Positions 44,661 to 53,017 of a stretch of 64,000 bases of DNA are shown in pieces (positions within the stretch are counted from its first letter, which is position 1; each line of letters begins with the position of its first letter). The DNA is from Agrobacterium tumefaciens (GTDB lineage: Bacteria > Pseudomonadota > Alphaproteobacteria > Rhizobiales > Rhizobiaceae), in assembly GCF_005221325.1 (NCBI RefSeq), contig NZ_CP039890.1, positions 248,001-312,000 of the forward strand. The letters run 5' to 3'. The notes under the pieces are model-generated. The model made no database searches, was not told the origin of the DNA, and saw nothing but the letters and a program-made list of their open reading frames with translations. Made by a program: the position numbers and the translations under genes.

Positions 44661-44737
44661 CGACCGCCAGAGGCGGCGAGTGGAGGAACCGATTTGCGGG
44701 AGCCGCCAAAGGCGGCAGGAGCAAATTGGAGGCGCCG
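44661..44737 (+). repeat. dispersed 77-bp intergenic repeat, copy 2
   Basis: Begins CGACCGCCAGAGGCGGCGAG and ends AATTGGAGGCGCCG; partner of 43381-43457. Contains small GCC/GGC hairpins. The stretch 44586-44904 holds this repeat, the hairpin at 44813 and a terminator, and no gene. Confidence 0.65.
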
Positions 44738-44812
44738 CTCGTGCTGGAAGCCTTCGGTTCGTCATGGCACGCTTGGACGAACTGAGCAGCTCACATCCTC
44801 TCCGTATGGCAC

Positions 44813-44855
44813 CATGAAGCCGGAGGCGGGCTCGATGCCCGCCTCCGGCTTCATG
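44813..44855. repeat. perfect hairpin with 19-bp stem
   Basis: CATGAAGCCGGAGGCGGGC, 5-nt loop TCGAT, then the exact reverse complement. It lies just past the terminator of the DUF736 gene. Much longer than a normal terminator stem, and with no T-run. Confidence 0.75.
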
Positions 44856-44860
44856 ATCTG

Positions 44861-44892
44861 AAAAGAAGAAAAGCCCCGCCTTTCGGCGGAGC
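44861..44892 (-). terminator. Rho-independent terminator of the DUF736 gene
   Basis: On the minus strand GCTCCGCC-GAAA-GGCGGGGC is followed by TTTTCTTCTTTT, 13 bp after the DUF736 stop. A stable GNRA-capped stem with a T-rich tail. Confidence 0.8.
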
Positions 44893-44904
44893 TCTTCGGG
44901 GTGA

Positions 44905-45222
44905 TCAGGCCTCCCGCTTCGGGCGGCTCCAGATGAGGGCGTATTCGCCGTCCTTCTCGCTCGGCCAAAGGGCTGCGGTGATCGGGGCGTTGAAGCTCGG
45001 ATCGTCCAGCTTGACCGAGATGTATTCCTCGCCGTCGTTGGAGACCGCCTTCCAGCCGGCGCCGACCTCGACGCCGTTGCCGGCGGTGATGCGGAAATCC
45101 GGAGCGTCGCGCGAGACGCGTTCGATCGGGTTCAGGCGGGCCTTCATGCTGACGGTGAGGGTGCGCACGTTGCCGATGATGGAGTTGTTGCCGTTGGTGG
45201 TGAATTCGCCGATGACTGCCAT
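44905..45222 (-). CDS. DUF736 family protein
   Basis: 105 aa, start ATG 45222 with AAAGGAACAC upstream. Family features are AVIGEFTTNGNNSIIGNVRT, IERVSRDAPDFRI, EVGAGWKAVSNDGEEYISVK and DDPSFNAPI. DUF736 proteins are small beta-rich proteins found on plasmids and ICEs of alphaproteobacteria, usually next to ArdC-type antirestriction genes. Here the ArdC homologue is 11 kb away and broken (56572-57018). Function unknown. Confidence 0.93.
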   Translation of the reverse strand: MAVIGEFTTNGNNSIIGNVRTLTVSMKARLNPIERVSRDAPDFRITAGNGVEVGAGWKAVSNDGEEYISVKLDDPSFNAPITAALWPSEKDGEYALIWSRPKREA

Positions 45223-46080
45223 TGTCGTGTTCCTTTTCCGGTTTGCTCGGGCCGCGCCCATCGCGGCCTCGATGACGGTGTTAAGACCGACGGCGATCGA
45301 CGCCGCACCCCTACGGGGCCGGAACGAAGTGGAGGATGGCCGGGAGCGGCTTTCTTGGCCCGCGAGGAATGCGAACCTGTTCGCAGGGGAAGAAAGTTGC
45401 GTATGACCGTTGCGGCCAAGGCGATCGAGACGAAGGCGTCCTTCGGTCACACCAGATCCATCGAGGTCTGCGTGGGTGTGGCCAGCCCGAACCGGATTGC
45501 GCACGACATGCCGAGAGAGCAATCGGTGAGTTCACACCAGCGCGCTGCCGGCACAATCGCTATCGGCACCTGCTCACCCTACGTCATGGCTGAGGTCCCG
45601 CCGTTCCGTTCGACCCCTTCGCGAATAGGTGGGTTTGCACTACCGCCCGTTCGATAGCCGAGCCCATCGTCGACTGCATGGTGCCTAGTTCCACAGGCAA
45701 CGGCCGCGGTCAGGATGCAATCCCCCTTGCCCTCAGCGCCATACCGCACTGGCTGGCAGGCACGGAAGAGGATCCCTGACTCTAGGATCTGGCTGAACGG
45801 CTTTCTTTCACAGTAGAAATTCGGACAGGGGCGGCACGTTTTACGCTCGAAATGGGCGGTCCTCCGTTGCGACGTCGCCAGAATACTACTCTTAAATGCT
45901 ATTTCGGCGCCAATGGCTGCACGTTCGCGCACGCACCTAGGAGTTTGCGCCTGAAACTCCTTATGACCCAGGCAAAACTGATGTAGGAGCTATCTGCGTG
46001 CTCTATGCCACCCGACAGCTCCCCTGTCCCCAATAGGCACTTTATCGATCTCAGTGGAAACGCATTACGCCGAAGCAACA
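45223..46080. other. 858-bp gap at the left edge of the inserted redox module
   Basis: No gene, IS end or repeat could be supported. One minus-strand frame (45579-45932) has no RBS or family resemblance. This is probably the junction between plasmid backbone and acquired DNA. Confidence 0.4.
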
Positions 46081-46467
46081 TCAGGCATCGCTGTCGAACG
46101 CTTTGCGAGCAACATCAATGTCCTCGCTATGCTTCTCTCCCCATTCCAGCAATGTGGCCAAGGGTTCGGTGAGTGATCGACCGAGCGGTGTAAGCTCATA
46201 TTCGACCTTTGGCGGGATGGTGGCATAGGCCGTCCTGCGGACCATGCCGTCGCGCTCCAGACCACGTAGTGTGAGCGTGAGCATGCGATGCGACACGCCG
46301 CCGATACGCCGCATGATGGCGTTGAAACGCATTGGCCCGTCGGATAGGGCGCCGACCGCCATGATCGTCCATTTGTCGCCGATACGGTCGAGGATCTGGC
46401 CAAGCAGTCTGCACTTCGCGTGCTGCTGATCCTCAAGCGTATCGCGTTCTTTCGTCATCGCCGGCAT
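46081..46467 (-). CDS. HxlR-family regulator (QorR/YtfH-like)
   Basis: 128 aa single winged-helix regulator, start ATG 46467 after GGAGGGATCGAC. Motifs are CRLLGQILDRIGDKWTIMAV, RFNAIMRRIGGVSHRMLTLT, LRGLERDGMVRR, then PPKVEYELTPLGRSL. A Cys at position 18 sits where redox-sensing HxlR proteins carry their sensor Cys. It is divergent from a QorB-like quinone reductase, the same pairing as ytfH-ytfG of enterobacteria, so it probably represses that gene until quinone or disulfide stress. Operator-like palindrome at 46491-46505. Confidence 0.93.
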   Translation of the reverse strand: MPAMTKERDTLEDQQHAKCRLLGQILDRIGDKWTIMAVGALSDGPMRFNAIMRRIGGVSHRMLTLTLRGLERDGMVRRTAYATIPPKVEYELTPLGRSLTEPLATLLEWGEKHSEDIDVARKAFDSDA

Positions 46468-46490
46468 GTCGATCCCTCCACGAACATAAA

Positions 46491-46505
46491 GGTGCGTGAC
46501 GCACC
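46491..46505. promoter_or_regulatory. candidate HxlR operator
   Basis: GGTGCGTGACGCACC, a perfect 7-bp inverted repeat around one base, 24 bp before the HxlR start and 86 bp before the QorB-like gene. Confidence 0.55.
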
Positions 46506-46590
46506 ATTTTGTACATTCTTACGCTTCTCTTTGGGAACATATACAACGTTAGGAACAGATAGTGCGTTAAATCGAACAAGGAGGCCAACA

Positions 46591-47442
46591 ATGAAAATCG
46601 GCGTGAGCGGTGCGAGCGGGCATCTCGGCAAGACAGTGATCGTGGAATTGCTACAGCGGGGAGGCGGACATGAGGTGGTCGCGATCTCGCGAACGCCGGA
46701 AGGAGCGAAAGACGGCGTCCAGTCCCGATATGGCAATTACGATGAACCAGACGGGCTTCGGGAAGCCTATGTGGGGCTGGACCGGTTGCTGCTGATCCCT
46801 TCGGCCGACCTGGAGCCGGGCAAGCGTGCAGTGCAATTGGTCGCCGCTATCGATGCTGCGAGGCGGTCAGGCGTGCCTCACATCGTCCTCATGTCGGCTG
46901 CGGGAACGAAGCGGGCCGACGATGCGGAACTTGGCTCCGGGTACTGGAAGGGCGAACAGCATCTGATCGCCACAGCGCCTGGGTGGACGATCCTGCGCAT
47001 GAGTTATTACGCCGAGGCGCTGGCCGATGAGGCGCGGGCGTCGCTTGCCGGTGGCGTACTCACCGGCCTTGCCGAAAACAGGGTTTCCTTCGTTTCGCGC
47101 GACGATGTGGCTGCGGCTGCTGCGGGCATTCTCGTGAGCGATGGCCACGACGGCGCGATCTACCACGCGACAGGAGAACAGCGCCTCTCGGGCGCCGAGC
47201 GCGCGGCGCTCATCGCCGACATCACAGGCCGCCCCCTCAACTTCCTCGTTCTGCCAGAGGAGCAGCTGCATGCGGGCCTGTCGCAGGCGGGACTGCCTGA
47301 GACGGTGGTGGATGCCGTCATCGACATCCAGAAAAGCTTCATCCGCGGGGCCTTCGACATCGTCACCGGAGATGTCGAGCGGCTCACCGGCCGTCCACCC
47401 AAGGCCCTGCGGCAGGTCCTTGCCACCCAACTTCTTTCGTAA
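46591..47442 (+). CDS. qorB: QorB-like NAD(P)H:quinone oxidoreductase (NmrA-type SDR)
   Basis: 283 aa atypical short-chain dehydrogenase. N-terminal NAD(P) loop GASGHLGKT; LLLIPSADLEPGKRAVQLVA; GWTILRMSYYAEAL; C-terminal LSGAERAALIADITGRPLNF and TGRPPKALRQVL. The layout follows E. coli QorB (YtfG), which reduces quinones with NADPH. Start ATG 46591 follows AAGGAGGCC. Next to its HxlR regulator and followed after 14 bp by a DoxX gene, so a quinone/electrophile-defence operon is likely. Confidence 0.9.
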   Translation: MKIGVSGASGHLGKTVIVELLQRGGGHEVVAISRTPEGAKDGVQSRYGNYDEPDGLREAYVGLDRLLLIPSADLEPGKRAVQLVAAIDAARRSGVPHIVLMSAAGTKRADDAELGSGYWKGEQHLIATAPGWTILRMSYYAEALADEARASLAGGVLTGLAENRVSFVSRDDVAAAAAGILVSDGHDGAIYHATGEQRLSGAERAALIADITGRPLNFLVLPEEQLHAGLSQAGLPETVVDAVIDIQKSFIRGAFDIVTGDVERLTGRPPKALRQVLATQLLS

Positions 47443-47456
47443 ACAGGAAATCACCA

Positions 47457-47858
47457 ATGAAGCTGAAATGGATTTACTGGGCCTCCACGGGCCTCTTGTC
47501 TCTCATCTATCTGGCGGGCGGCGCCTATTATCTTTCCGACCTCGTCGGCGTGCAGCGCATCTTCCCGACACTCGGATACCCCGCCTATCTCGTGCCGATC
47601 CTGGCTGTGCTGAAGCCGCTCGCCGCGGTCACGATCCTCTGGCGGTTCAATGTCGCCCTGTCGGACCTTGCCTATGCGGGAATGTTCTATCACCTGCTGC
47701 TGGCGATTTCTGCGCATCTCAATGCCGGCGACTATGGCTTCGCGCCGGCTTTGGTCGGTTTGATCGCCTTGCTTGTCTCGTTCGCCACGCAGAATGCCGC
47801 GCGACGCAAGCCGTCGCCCTATGGACAGCTCTTCAAGAACAAAGCCGAACCCGCGTGA
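47457..47858 (+). CDS. DoxX-like family membrane protein
   Basis: 133 aa, four predicted transmembrane helices (STGLLSLIYLAGGAYYLSDL; YLVPILAVLKPLAAVTILW; LSDLAYAGMFYHLLLAISAH; ALVGLIALLVSF) and the DoxX-like ending FATQNAARRKPSPYG. DoxX proteins are often tied to oxidative or thiol stress; no reaction is established for this branch. Downstream partner of QorB. A frameshifted paralogue lies at 48428-48839. Confidence 0.9.
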   Translation: MKLKWIYWASTGLLSLIYLAGGAYYLSDLVGVQRIFPTLGYPAYLVPILAVLKPLAAVTILWRFNVALSDLAYAGMFYHLLLAISAHLNAGDYGFAPALVGLIALLVSFATQNAARRKPSPYGQLFKNKAEPA

Positions 47859-47894
47859 GACTAAGACCGTCCGGCCTAAAACCGGACGGCTCCA

Positions 47895-48260
47895 TTAATC
47901 CTTTGCCTTACGGCCTCTCGGCTTTGGTTTTGGTGCGGACTGCCTGCCATATTCATTCCACCAGGCGGTGAGCGCTTCCATGGTGGGACCGAGCCCCCGC
48001 GCTTTGTCGGTCATTGCATACTCGACGCGCGGCGGCACTTCGGCGAACACCGTTCGGGCCACCAGTCCATCGGCCTCGAGTTCCCGAAGTTGCACCGTCA
48101 GCGTATGCTGCGTGATGCCGGGGATGCCCTTGCGCAATTCGCCGAAGCGATGGGTGCGCTGATGCAGCAGCCACATGATCTCCAGCTTCCATTTGCCAGA
48201 GAGCATAGCGAAGGCGCGGCGCATCTCATCCTGCATGGTGAAGTCGTCACGTATCGTCAT
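47895..48260 (-). CDS. HxlR-family transcriptional regulator
   Basis: 121 aa: FAMLSGKWKLEIMWLLHQRT, HRFGELRKGIPGITQHTLTV, LRELEADGLVARTVFAEVPP, VEYAMTDKARGLGPTMEALT. Unlike the HxlR at 46081 it has no N-terminal Cys, so it may sense a ligand rather than thiol oxidation. Basic tail KPKPRGRKAKD. It converges with the intact DoxX gene and is divergent from the broken DoxX gene, repeating the regulator-DoxX arrangement. Confidence 0.92.
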   Translation of the reverse strand: MTIRDDFTMQDEMRRAFAMLSGKWKLEIMWLLHQRTHRFGELRKGIPGITQHTLTVQLRELEADGLVARTVFAEVPPRVEYAMTDKARGLGPTMEALTAWWNEYGRQSAPKPKPRGRKAKD

Positions 48261-48427
48261 TAGTCTGGTTTTCCATACTTATCATCATAAATTCATACTA
48301 CTTGTGATTTTTCGTTCAACATCTAAATTATCGTACAGGTTCTCGGATACGATGCCAATGAGGACATGAAGGAAAACACGAAATCGACCGCCGTCTCATC
48401 GGGGGCGCGAGGTCCACGGGAATAGTC

Positions 48428-48839
48428 ATGACAGCAACCGTCATCTACTGGGTCAGCACAGCACTGCTGTCACTGCTCTATCTAAGTTCCGCGTTTCTTT
48501 ATTTTGACCAGAGGCGCCTGGGTTCCGCAGACCCTTGCCGGGCTCAACTATCCGGCACCCTATCTCGTGCCCCTAATGATCGTGGTGAAAGTTCTCGGCC
48601 CGCTCGCGATCCTGTCGCGGGTCAGCGTGCCGCTGAGTGATCTGGCTTATGCGGGCATCTTCTTCCATCTGATCCTATCGGGATCGGCGCATCTGGGCGT
48701 TCGCAAGCCTGCTGGTGCGCTGCCAGCCGTGATCGGCCCCGCACTGCTCGCCGCTTCCTTCGCCACGCAGAATGCCGCTCGCGATGTGCCGTCGCCCTAC
48801 GGCCTCGTCGCGACAACCCAACAGGCAAGTCTCAACTAA
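48428..48839 (+). pseudogene. DoxX-like protein, one frameshift
   Basis: The first frame reads TATVIYWVSTALLSLLYLSS, then AFLYFDQ. From about 48504 the homology continues in the next frame: GAWVPQTLAGLNYPAPYLVP, LSDLAYAGIFFHLILSGSAH, ending FATQNAARDVPSPYG. Comparison with the intact paralogue at 47457 shows that one base is missing near 48505. All four helices would otherwise be present. Confidence 0.85.
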
Positions 48840-48851
48840 GGAGAAACTACA

Positions 48852-49595
48852 ATGGCAAGACTTGAAGGAAAAATCGCACTCGTCACCGGTGCCAGTCGGG
48901 GCATTGGCCGCGCGACCGCCAAGCTGTTTGCAGCCGAAGGCGTAAAGGTCGGCGTACTATCGCGCACCCTGGCTGGCATTGAAGCCGTCGTGGCTGAGAT
49001 AGAGGCCACCGGCGGCACGGCGCTCGCGCTTCCAGCCGATTTGGGCAATGCCGACGACATCAAGGCAGCAGTGGACAAGGTTGTCGAGACCTATGGCGGC
49101 CTCGACATTCTCGTGAACAACGCATTCGACTCAACCGTTGCCTATGCGTCTGTGCTCGACCTCACGGCGGAACAGCTCCAGCGCAATTTCGAGATTGGCC
49201 CGATCGCTTATCTGCGGGCCATGCAGGCGGCCTATCCGCATCTCAAAGTGAGCGGGCATGGCCGTGTCATCAACTTCGGGTCCCTTGCCGGCGTCTCGGG
49301 ACTGGCAGGCATGGCTCCTTATAACATGGCCAAGGAAGCCGTGAGGGCGCTCACGAGAACGGCCGCCCGCGAGTGGGCGGGGGACAAGATCACCGTCAAC
49401 AATGTTCTGCCGGTGGCTGAGACATGGGGACCTGAAGTCGATGTCCCGCCGCCGGCCAATGCACTCGGCCGTTACGGATCGCCGGAGGAAGACATCGCGC
49501 CCGTGGTGCTGTTCCTGGCGAGCAAGGACGCCCAGTTCCTGACCGGCTACTCACTCGCGCCCGATGGCGGGTCGATCATCGACAGTGCCCGTTGA
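48852..49595 (+). CDS. SDR-family oxidoreductase
   Basis: 247 aa classical short-chain dehydrogenase. Cofactor loop TGASRGIG (residues 12-19), NNAF in place of the usual NNAG, and active-site Ser in NFGSLAGVSGLAG with Tyr-x-x-x-Lys in YNMAKEA. C-terminal LAPDGG. The end of the preceding DoxX pseudogene is 12 bp upstream and AAGGAGAAAC provides the RBS. Probably an NADPH-dependent carbonyl reductase regulated with the HxlR unit. Confidence 0.93.
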   Translation: MARLEGKIALVTGASRGIGRATAKLFAAEGVKVGVLSRTLAGIEAVVAEIEATGGTALALPADLGNADDIKAAVDKVVETYGGLDILVNNAFDSTVAYASVLDLTAEQLQRNFEIGPIAYLRAMQAAYPHLKVSGHGRVINFGSLAGVSGLAGMAPYNMAKEAVRALTRTAAREWAGDKITVNNVLPVAETWGPEVDVPPPANALGRYGSPEEDIAPVVLFLASKDAQFLTGYSLAPDGGSIIDSAR

Positions 49596-49674
49596 GCTAC
49601 CGGAGGGGTCCTCGCAAGTGAGCATATGCGAGGGCGAGGACCGCTCCCTGTCCAAAGAAACTAGGAAACAGACC

Positions 49675-50003
49675 ATGAAGATACACGCTGTCACCATCGA
49701 CACTGCCAACCCGCAGAAACTGGCCACCTGGTGGTCGCAAGCTCTCGGTATCGCAGTCGCCAATGATTTTGGCATGATCGTTCAACTGGCCGCGTCGCCT
49801 GATGTCCCGCCCTTCCAGTCGAAGACGTGCCGACACAGCGCAACCGCGTCCATGTCGATCTCAAGACATCCGATCTCGATGGCGAGACCGAGCGGCTGGT
49901 GCAGCTTGGTGCGACGGTCGTGGAGAAGTTCGAGCTGCCGCAGATCCGCTACACGACGCTGACCGATCCGGACGGCAACAAATTCGATCTCGTGCAGGAA
50001 TAA
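49675..50003 (+). pseudogene. VOC/glyoxalase-fold protein, one frameshift
   Basis: Starts MKIHAVTIDTANPQKLATWW, then SQALGIAVANDFGMIVQL, typical of VOC-family proteins. After about 49820 the homology continues in another frame: EDVPTQRNRVHVDLKTSDLD, ERLVQLGATVVEKFELPQIR, LTDPDGNKFDLVQE. One base is missing near 49820. Otherwise a complete roughly 109-aa single-domain protein following the SDR gene. Confidence 0.83.
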
Positions 50004-50059
50004 TCTCACAGTGCGGGGGCGGCGAACCCGTCGCACCCGCTTCAGGAAGGACTCGAAAC

Positions 50060-50701
50060 ATGAAAGTCACCCTCTTCGGCGCGACCGGCAAAACCGGTCC
50101 CTATCTGATCGATGAAGCGTTGAAGCGCGGCTTCGAGGTGACGGTGTTTGCCCGCTCTTCGTCACCTTTCCAGGACGTCAGGGTTCGTGTGGTGCGGGGC
50201 GATCTCTCGGATAGTGCGGTCCTGCGCGAGGCCGTTCGCGGCGCCGATGCGGTGCTGTCGGCGCTCGGGCCGTCGAAAACCCCGCACCCGAAAGATCGTC
50301 CAATCACGCGGGCGACGCAGGCCATCATTTCGGCGATGAGCCAAGAGAATGTCACGCGCCTCATCGCCATCTCGACCGGTACGGCCGTCGATCCGGCCGA
50401 TGGGTCCGACTGGAAGGCGTGGCTCCCGGCTGTAGTCATCAAGCGTCTGGTTCCCGGCGTCTATCAGGACATCGTGGGGCTCGCCGACACAATCCGTTCC
50501 TCCGGTCTCGACTGGACCATAGTGCGCGCGGCTTTCCTCAAGAACAGGCCTGCCTCCAAATTCTTGAACGTGGGCCTCTACGGCCGCACCCGCCACTCCC
50601 TCGCGGTGTCTCGCGAAGACATTGCGATCTTCATGTTCGACCAGATCGATAGCCGTGAATTTGTTGGCAAGGCCCCGGCCGTCAGCACACGCAAACGCTG
50701 A
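50060..50701 (+). CDS. NAD(P)-binding protein (NmrA/atypical SDR)
   Basis: 213 aa. Cofactor loop MKVTLFGATGKTGPYLIDEA, then DVRVRVVRGDLSDSAVLREA, VTRLIAISTGTAVDP and LDWTIVRAAFLKNRPASKFL. The fold is that of biliverdin-reductase B/NmrA-type reductases, with a short C-terminal part. Start ATG 50060 follows CAGGAAGGAC. Last gene of the HxlR/DoxX/SDR/VOC run. Confidence 0.9.
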   Translation: MKVTLFGATGKTGPYLIDEALKRGFEVTVFARSSSPFQDVRVRVVRGDLSDSAVLREAVRGADAVLSALGPSKTPHPKDRPITRATQAIISAMSQENVTRLIAISTGTAVDPADGSDWKAWLPAVVIKRLVPGVYQDIVGLADTIRSSGLDWTIVRAAFLKNRPASKFLNVGLYGRTRHSLAVSREDIAIFMFDQIDSREFVGKAPAVSTRKR

Positions 50702-50967
50702 TGGGATGACGGTTTGCTGATCCTGGTCATGGGGCCTCTCTCATGCGACGGACATGCCGCACGGCTGGAATGTCCGCTTCGCCGAACAGCCGGACGGAGT
50801 TCGATCATGTCCTTGGACATTCCGCCGAGACTGACCTGTCCCATGAACCGGACGATGCGGAGCGTCGTGCGGCGATCAAGAATTTGGACGCCACTTCCTG
50901 TCGGCTGCCGACCATGAGCGCACCGCCCGGTGCGGCGGACTTGTCCGTTGTTGCGTTGATGAATGTG

Positions 50968-51549
50968 TCAGGGCTCGCGGATGAGGCCGGCGATCATGAT
51001 GCCAATGACCCGCGCAACGCCGGTCTCCCATTGAGGCGCGTGCCCCAGATTTGCGCCCCCGGCGATCGCCATCAGCAGGTCGAGAGGTTCCACGTCGCGA
51101 CGGATGTCGCCGCTCGCTGTCGCGTTATCGAGAAGATAGCCGCAGGCTGCGATAAGCCTTTCGGCCGAGGCCGCGCAGATCTCGTCGGCATTGGGACCCA
51201 GCAGACTCAGGACATCGGCCATGATCCGCTTGGTCGCAAGATAGTCGGCGAACAACAAAAGCCATTGCCGCAAAGCCTCGATGGGCGGCTCGCCTTGCGA
51301 GAGATTGTTGGCTGCTTCCGCGAGCTGATCGCCCTCGTTTTCGTACAGCTGACCGATCAACGCTTCGCGTGTCGCGAAGTGTCGGTAGAGCGTACCAATG
51401 CCCACTCCGGCCGCGCGGGCAATCTCGTCCAGGCTCGCAGACGTTCCCTTATCCGCAAACACCTGTTTCGCCACAGCCATCAGCCTCAGCCGATTGCGCT
51501 CGGCGTCGGCACGCGGTTTGCGCGGTGTTTGTTTTTCAGCGGTCATCAT
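50968..51549 (-). CDS. TetR-family transcriptional regulator
   Basis: 193 aa from ATG 51549 (ATG 51546 equally possible). Helix-turn-helix at residues about 15-60: RLMAVAKQVFADKGTSASLD, then EIARAAGVGIGTLYRHFATR. C-terminal region of the SbtR-like type (LLLFADYLATKRIMADVLSL, ANLGHAPQWETGVARVIGIM). Divergent from the zinc alcohol dehydrogenase; the shared promoter holds two palindromes at 51569-51606. Confidence 0.92.
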   Translation of the reverse strand: MMTAEKQTPRKPRADAERNRLRLMAVAKQVFADKGTSASLDEIARAAGVGIGTLYRHFATREALIGQLYENEGDQLAEAANNLSQGEPPIEALRQWLLLFADYLATKRIMADVLSLLGPNADEICAASAERLIAACGYLLDNATASGDIRRDVEPLDLLMAIAGGANLGHAPQWETGVARVIGIMIAGLIREP

Positions 51550-51568
51550 GTTTTTCCAGCTTGATAAA

Positions 51569-51606
51569 CGGAGGAATTCTCCGTATATAAAACGGAGGAC
51601 TCCTCC
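51569..51606. promoter_or_regulatory. tandem palindromes, probable TetR operators
   Basis: CGGAGGAATTCTCCG (51569-51583) and GGAGGACTCCTCC (51594-51606, perfect 6-bp arms), both following ACGG and 25 bp apart, in the TetR/alcohol dehydrogenase intergenic region just upstream of the TetR start. Confidence 0.65.
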
Positions 51607-51739
51607 TCTTACTACCACTGCTTTGCGGAAACGCAAGACATTTTCATCGACGAAACGAACGGCCTATGGCTTTGCAAACCTCATGACCGCCGCCGGAACG
51701 CCGAAACAAATCCCAAAACGTCCACTCGGAAAGTGCACC

Positions 51740-52792
51740 ATGAAAACATACGGATACGCTGCGACCGCGCCTGATGCCCCCTTGAAGCCGCACTCGTTCA
51801 ATTGCCGCGAAGTGCGCGACAATGACGTAACAATTGAGGTCCTCTATTGTGGCGTCTGCCACTCGGATCTGCACCAGTCGCGTAATGACTGGGGATGGAC
51901 GACCTATCCGGTAGTCCCCGGGCACGAGATCGTGGGCTGCGTCACGAATGTCGGCCCTGAGGTGACGCGCTACAAGGTGGGCGACCTCGTCGCAGTTGGA
52001 TGTATCGTCGACAGCTGCCAGAGTTGCGACCAGTGCCGGTCGGGCGAAGAGCAGATGTGCCGCCAGGGCGTCACGTCGACGTACGGCGCTCCAGACCGGA
52101 TCACCGGGCAATTGACGACCGGCGGCTATGCCGCGACCCTCGTCGTTCGAGAGGAGTTCGTGCTGCGCGTGCCCGAAGGACTCGATCCCGCGAAGGCGGC
52201 CCCACTTCTTTGCGCCGGCATCACTACCTATTCGCCGCTCCGCACATGGAATGTCGGGCCAGGCAGCCGCGTCGGGGTTGTCGGGCTGGGCGGTCTTGGA
52301 CACATGGCAGTCAAGCTGGCTGTCGCGATGGGAGCGCATGTCACCGTTGTCAGCAGATCGAACAACAAGCAAGCCGATGCCCTCGCACTGGGCGCCGAGC
52401 GTTTGCTCGTCTCGTCCGACCCTGAGGCCATGGCATCCGCGCATTCAAGCTTCGATCTGATCATCGATACGGTCCCCGTCCGGCACGATCTCGATCCCTA
52501 TCTGCCTTTGCTCGATGTCGACGCCACACTTGTTCTGGTCGGCCAGCTTGGACCGATGAACGAGATGAACACCCTTCCCTTGATGACAGGACGGCGCAGG
52601 ATTGCCGGGTCACCGATTGGCGGTATCGCTGAAACTCAGGAGCTGCTCGACTTTTGCGCCCGTGCCAAAGTCCTGCCCGATGTCGAATTCATTCGCATGG
52701 ATGAAATTAACGAAGCGTTCGAAAGACTTGAGCGCGCAGATGTTCGCTATCGCTTCGTCATCGACATGGCGACGTTGCAGCCATCGGCTTGA
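51740..52792 (+). CDS. zinc-dependent NAD(P) alcohol dehydrogenase (YahK/CAD type)
   Basis: 350 aa medium-chain dehydrogenase. Catalytic zinc ligands Cys in CGVCHSDLHQ and His-Glu in VPGHEIVG; structural zinc motif CQSCDQCRSGEEQMC; cofactor loop GLGGLGHMAVKLAVAMGA. The family reduces a broad range of aldehydes with NADPH. Start ATG 51740 (MKTYGYAA). Controlled, by position, by the divergent TetR gene; another aldehyde-detoxifying unit in this module. Confidence 0.95.
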   Translation: MKTYGYAATAPDAPLKPHSFNCREVRDNDVTIEVLYCGVCHSDLHQSRNDWGWTTYPVVPGHEIVGCVTNVGPEVTRYKVGDLVAVGCIVDSCQSCDQCRSGEEQMCRQGVTSTYGAPDRITGQLTTGGYAATLVVREEFVLRVPEGLDPAKAAPLLCAGITTYSPLRTWNVGPGSRVGVVGLGGLGHMAVKLAVAMGAHVTVVSRSNNKQADALALGAERLLVSSDPEAMASAHSSFDLIIDTVPVRHDLDPYLPLLDVDATLVLVGQLGPMNEMNTLPLMTGRRRIAGSPIGGIAETQELLDFCARAKVLPDVEFIRMDEINEAFERLERADVRYRFVIDMATLQPSA

Positions 52793-53017
52793 ATGATGTT
52801 GGGATGAGAACGATAGCGCGGTGCGCAACGGGTCGACGCGATCCGCCGCGAACGTGACAGCTCTCGCGCTGTCCAACAACACTGGTACGCCGTCAGGCCG
52901 TCTTGCGATTGACGTTCGGACTTCCTCAACCGCCTTTGACGAATACCAATCGCCCCACGCATGTGCGGCGATTGGGCGGCCGGTGCCGGCCAGCTTCGGG
53001 CGCTTCTGGGAAAATCC

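Noticed and set aside
45579..45932. 117-codon minus-strand open frame in the 858-bp gap
   Set aside because: No RBS or recognisable motif; Cys- and Arg-rich composition unlike neighbouring genes.
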